Positions 62,908 to 64,000 of a stretch of 64,000 nt of DNA are shown in pieces; positions within the stretch are counted from its first letter, which is position 1; each line of letters begins with the position of its first letter. Under the pieces are notes generated by a model, which was not told where the DNA came from, ran no database searches, and saw only the letters and a list, made by a program, of their open reading frames with translations. A program made the position numbers and the translations under genes. Origin of the DNA: Temnothorax longispinosus (taxonomy: Eukaryota; Arthropoda; Insecta; Hymenoptera; Formicidae); contig NC_092360.1 in NCBI RefSeq assembly GCF_030848805.1, positions 18,858,340 to 18,922,339 of the forward strand, given 5' to 3'.

Positions 62908-63616
62908 AGGCTAGTCATATTAGACATCAAACCTTCCAATTAATCTTCCCAGTGCATCTTCCCTTGCAACCACCATGAATCGCTTTGATTTGAGGGATTT
63001 TGCCCGCAACGAGATGTATATAATAAAATTCGTCTCAAATAAATTTTAAGGCCTAAAAACAGCGAAAAACTAAGACTATTTCAAAAAGTCAAAATTTTTT
63101 GCTTATATAACTACAAACTAAAGAAAAATAATCTAAAAAATCGATTGCACCATGAAAAGTATTCTTTGTAGTTCTCAGATAATGTGTGATTTTTAGGGGA
63201 TTTTTAATTATATTTTAAATGACGGGAAAAAATCATCGGCGCAACATAAAAAAAACGACGAAATCGAGGGTTTTCGGGATCCGAATCTCGGAGTTTGATG
63301 GCGCGTGCAAGCTAAACGACTGACTTGACAATAAATGTTGTTCAGATCATTATTGTAGATAATTTTACGCTCTACAAAAAAAGTACGTATAGTTAGTAAC
63401 CCTATCTTGCTTAGTTTTCGAGATATTTGAGAAAAAATATTAAAAATCGCATTTTTTGTTGATAATATTGTTAATAACTTTTTATTCCACGGTAATTTTG
63501 CAAAGCAAAATAAATCCTACTTATAGTACCTCAAATCAAAGCGATTCATGGTGGTTGCAATCTGGGAAGATTAATTGGAAGGTTAACCCCCTAAATTTGT
63601 CTAATATGACTGGCCT
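62908..63616. mobile_element. non-autonomous DNA transposon or foldback element, about 0.7 kb, with 88-bp terminal inverted repeats
   Basis: The left arm 62908-62995 starts AGGCTAGTCATATTAGACA and the right arm 63529-63616, reversed, starts AGGCCAGTCATATTAGACA. Both share CCTTCCAATTAATCTTCCCA and CAACCACCATGAATCGC, and end TTGATTTGAGG. The arms differ by small indels. The 533-bp middle is AT-rich with no transposase frame. A target-site duplication was not resolved. The superfamily is not assigned. Confidence 0.75.
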
Positions 63617-64000
63617 AATATTACAGTAACGTCCTTTGTTAACAATTGAATAATGCAACCACAAGATTTCTCGGAGTCTCAGAGATGGATAAAGAATACC
63701 GATGCATATATATATGCGCAATATAAAGAGACTTCATTGACACAGAGTAATAATAAAATTGTTTCGTGACGCGCGCATGGGAGTTATAACGGAAGGCAGA
63801 ACACGTGATCTCAGGCGCATACAGCTGCGAAATCGCGCGACTAAAAATGTATCACTCCGGTTGAGATAAGCTTCTCCACTATTGGGCCGGGCCCCGGGTC
63901 GTAAGTCACCCCGTGGCGTCATCGCATCGTAAAATATTTTCAATTCCTCGAAAATAACTCGAGTATTCGCAGCACGCGTGGCATCGTTCTGGATACACTT

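Overview
The window is AT-rich, intron-dominated nuclear DNA from an insect. It holds most of one gene on the minus strand: muscleblind (mbl), the insect orthologue of vertebrate MBNL alternative-splicing regulators. The protein matches what I know of insect Mbl, including the ZnF2 segment GRCNREKPPCKYFH, the YKRPAADKSG and LNYTGVALNKQ blocks, and the tail YKKMKTS. The encoded second zinc-finger pair, undepleted CpG and many GA, AT and GT microsatellites fit a hymenopteran (ant or bee). That placement is inference, not proof.

Layout in transcription order, from high to low coordinates. 64000-45200 is intron; the upstream exon with the start codon, ZnF1 and the first Cys of ZnF2 was not found and should lie beyond position 64000. 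45199-45023 completes ZnF2. 43716-43636 is a candidate 27-codon cassette exon. 41121-40936 is the linker, with an in-frame read-through to a stop at 40633 that may form an alternative C-terminus. 29491-29273 is one exon carrying all of ZnF3 and ZnF4. 23344-23291 is a short acidic exon. 21367-21206 is a Gly/Met-rich exon ending in a basic KKRMRD patch. 16473-16432 is a 42-nt microexon. 15832-14372 is a long terminal coding exon with polyQ, His-Gln repeats and Met/Ser/Thr repeats. Below 14372 lie a candidate 3' UTR and about 14 kb with no recognisable gene.

Every assigned junction is phase 0, so any internal exon can be skipped without changing frame. The most interesting regulatory point is the 3' splice site of the ZnF3/4 exon. 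The exon itself begins with GTATGT, so joining it to the upstream exon recreates GAG|GTATGT, the same donor that was just used. This is the architecture of a recursive splice site and could let the cell switch between proteins with one and two zinc-finger pairs. The acceptor also carries a cluster of YGCY motifs, the MBNL-family binding motif, and the donor is followed by a long CU repeat.

The introns carry several inverted-repeat elements of MITE or foldback type (35192-35347, 38429-38590, 38929-39034, 62908-63616), a degenerate 44-bp minisatellite (20207-20382) and many microsatellites. I found no second protein-coding gene, rRNA, tRNA, CRISPR array or autonomous transposon.
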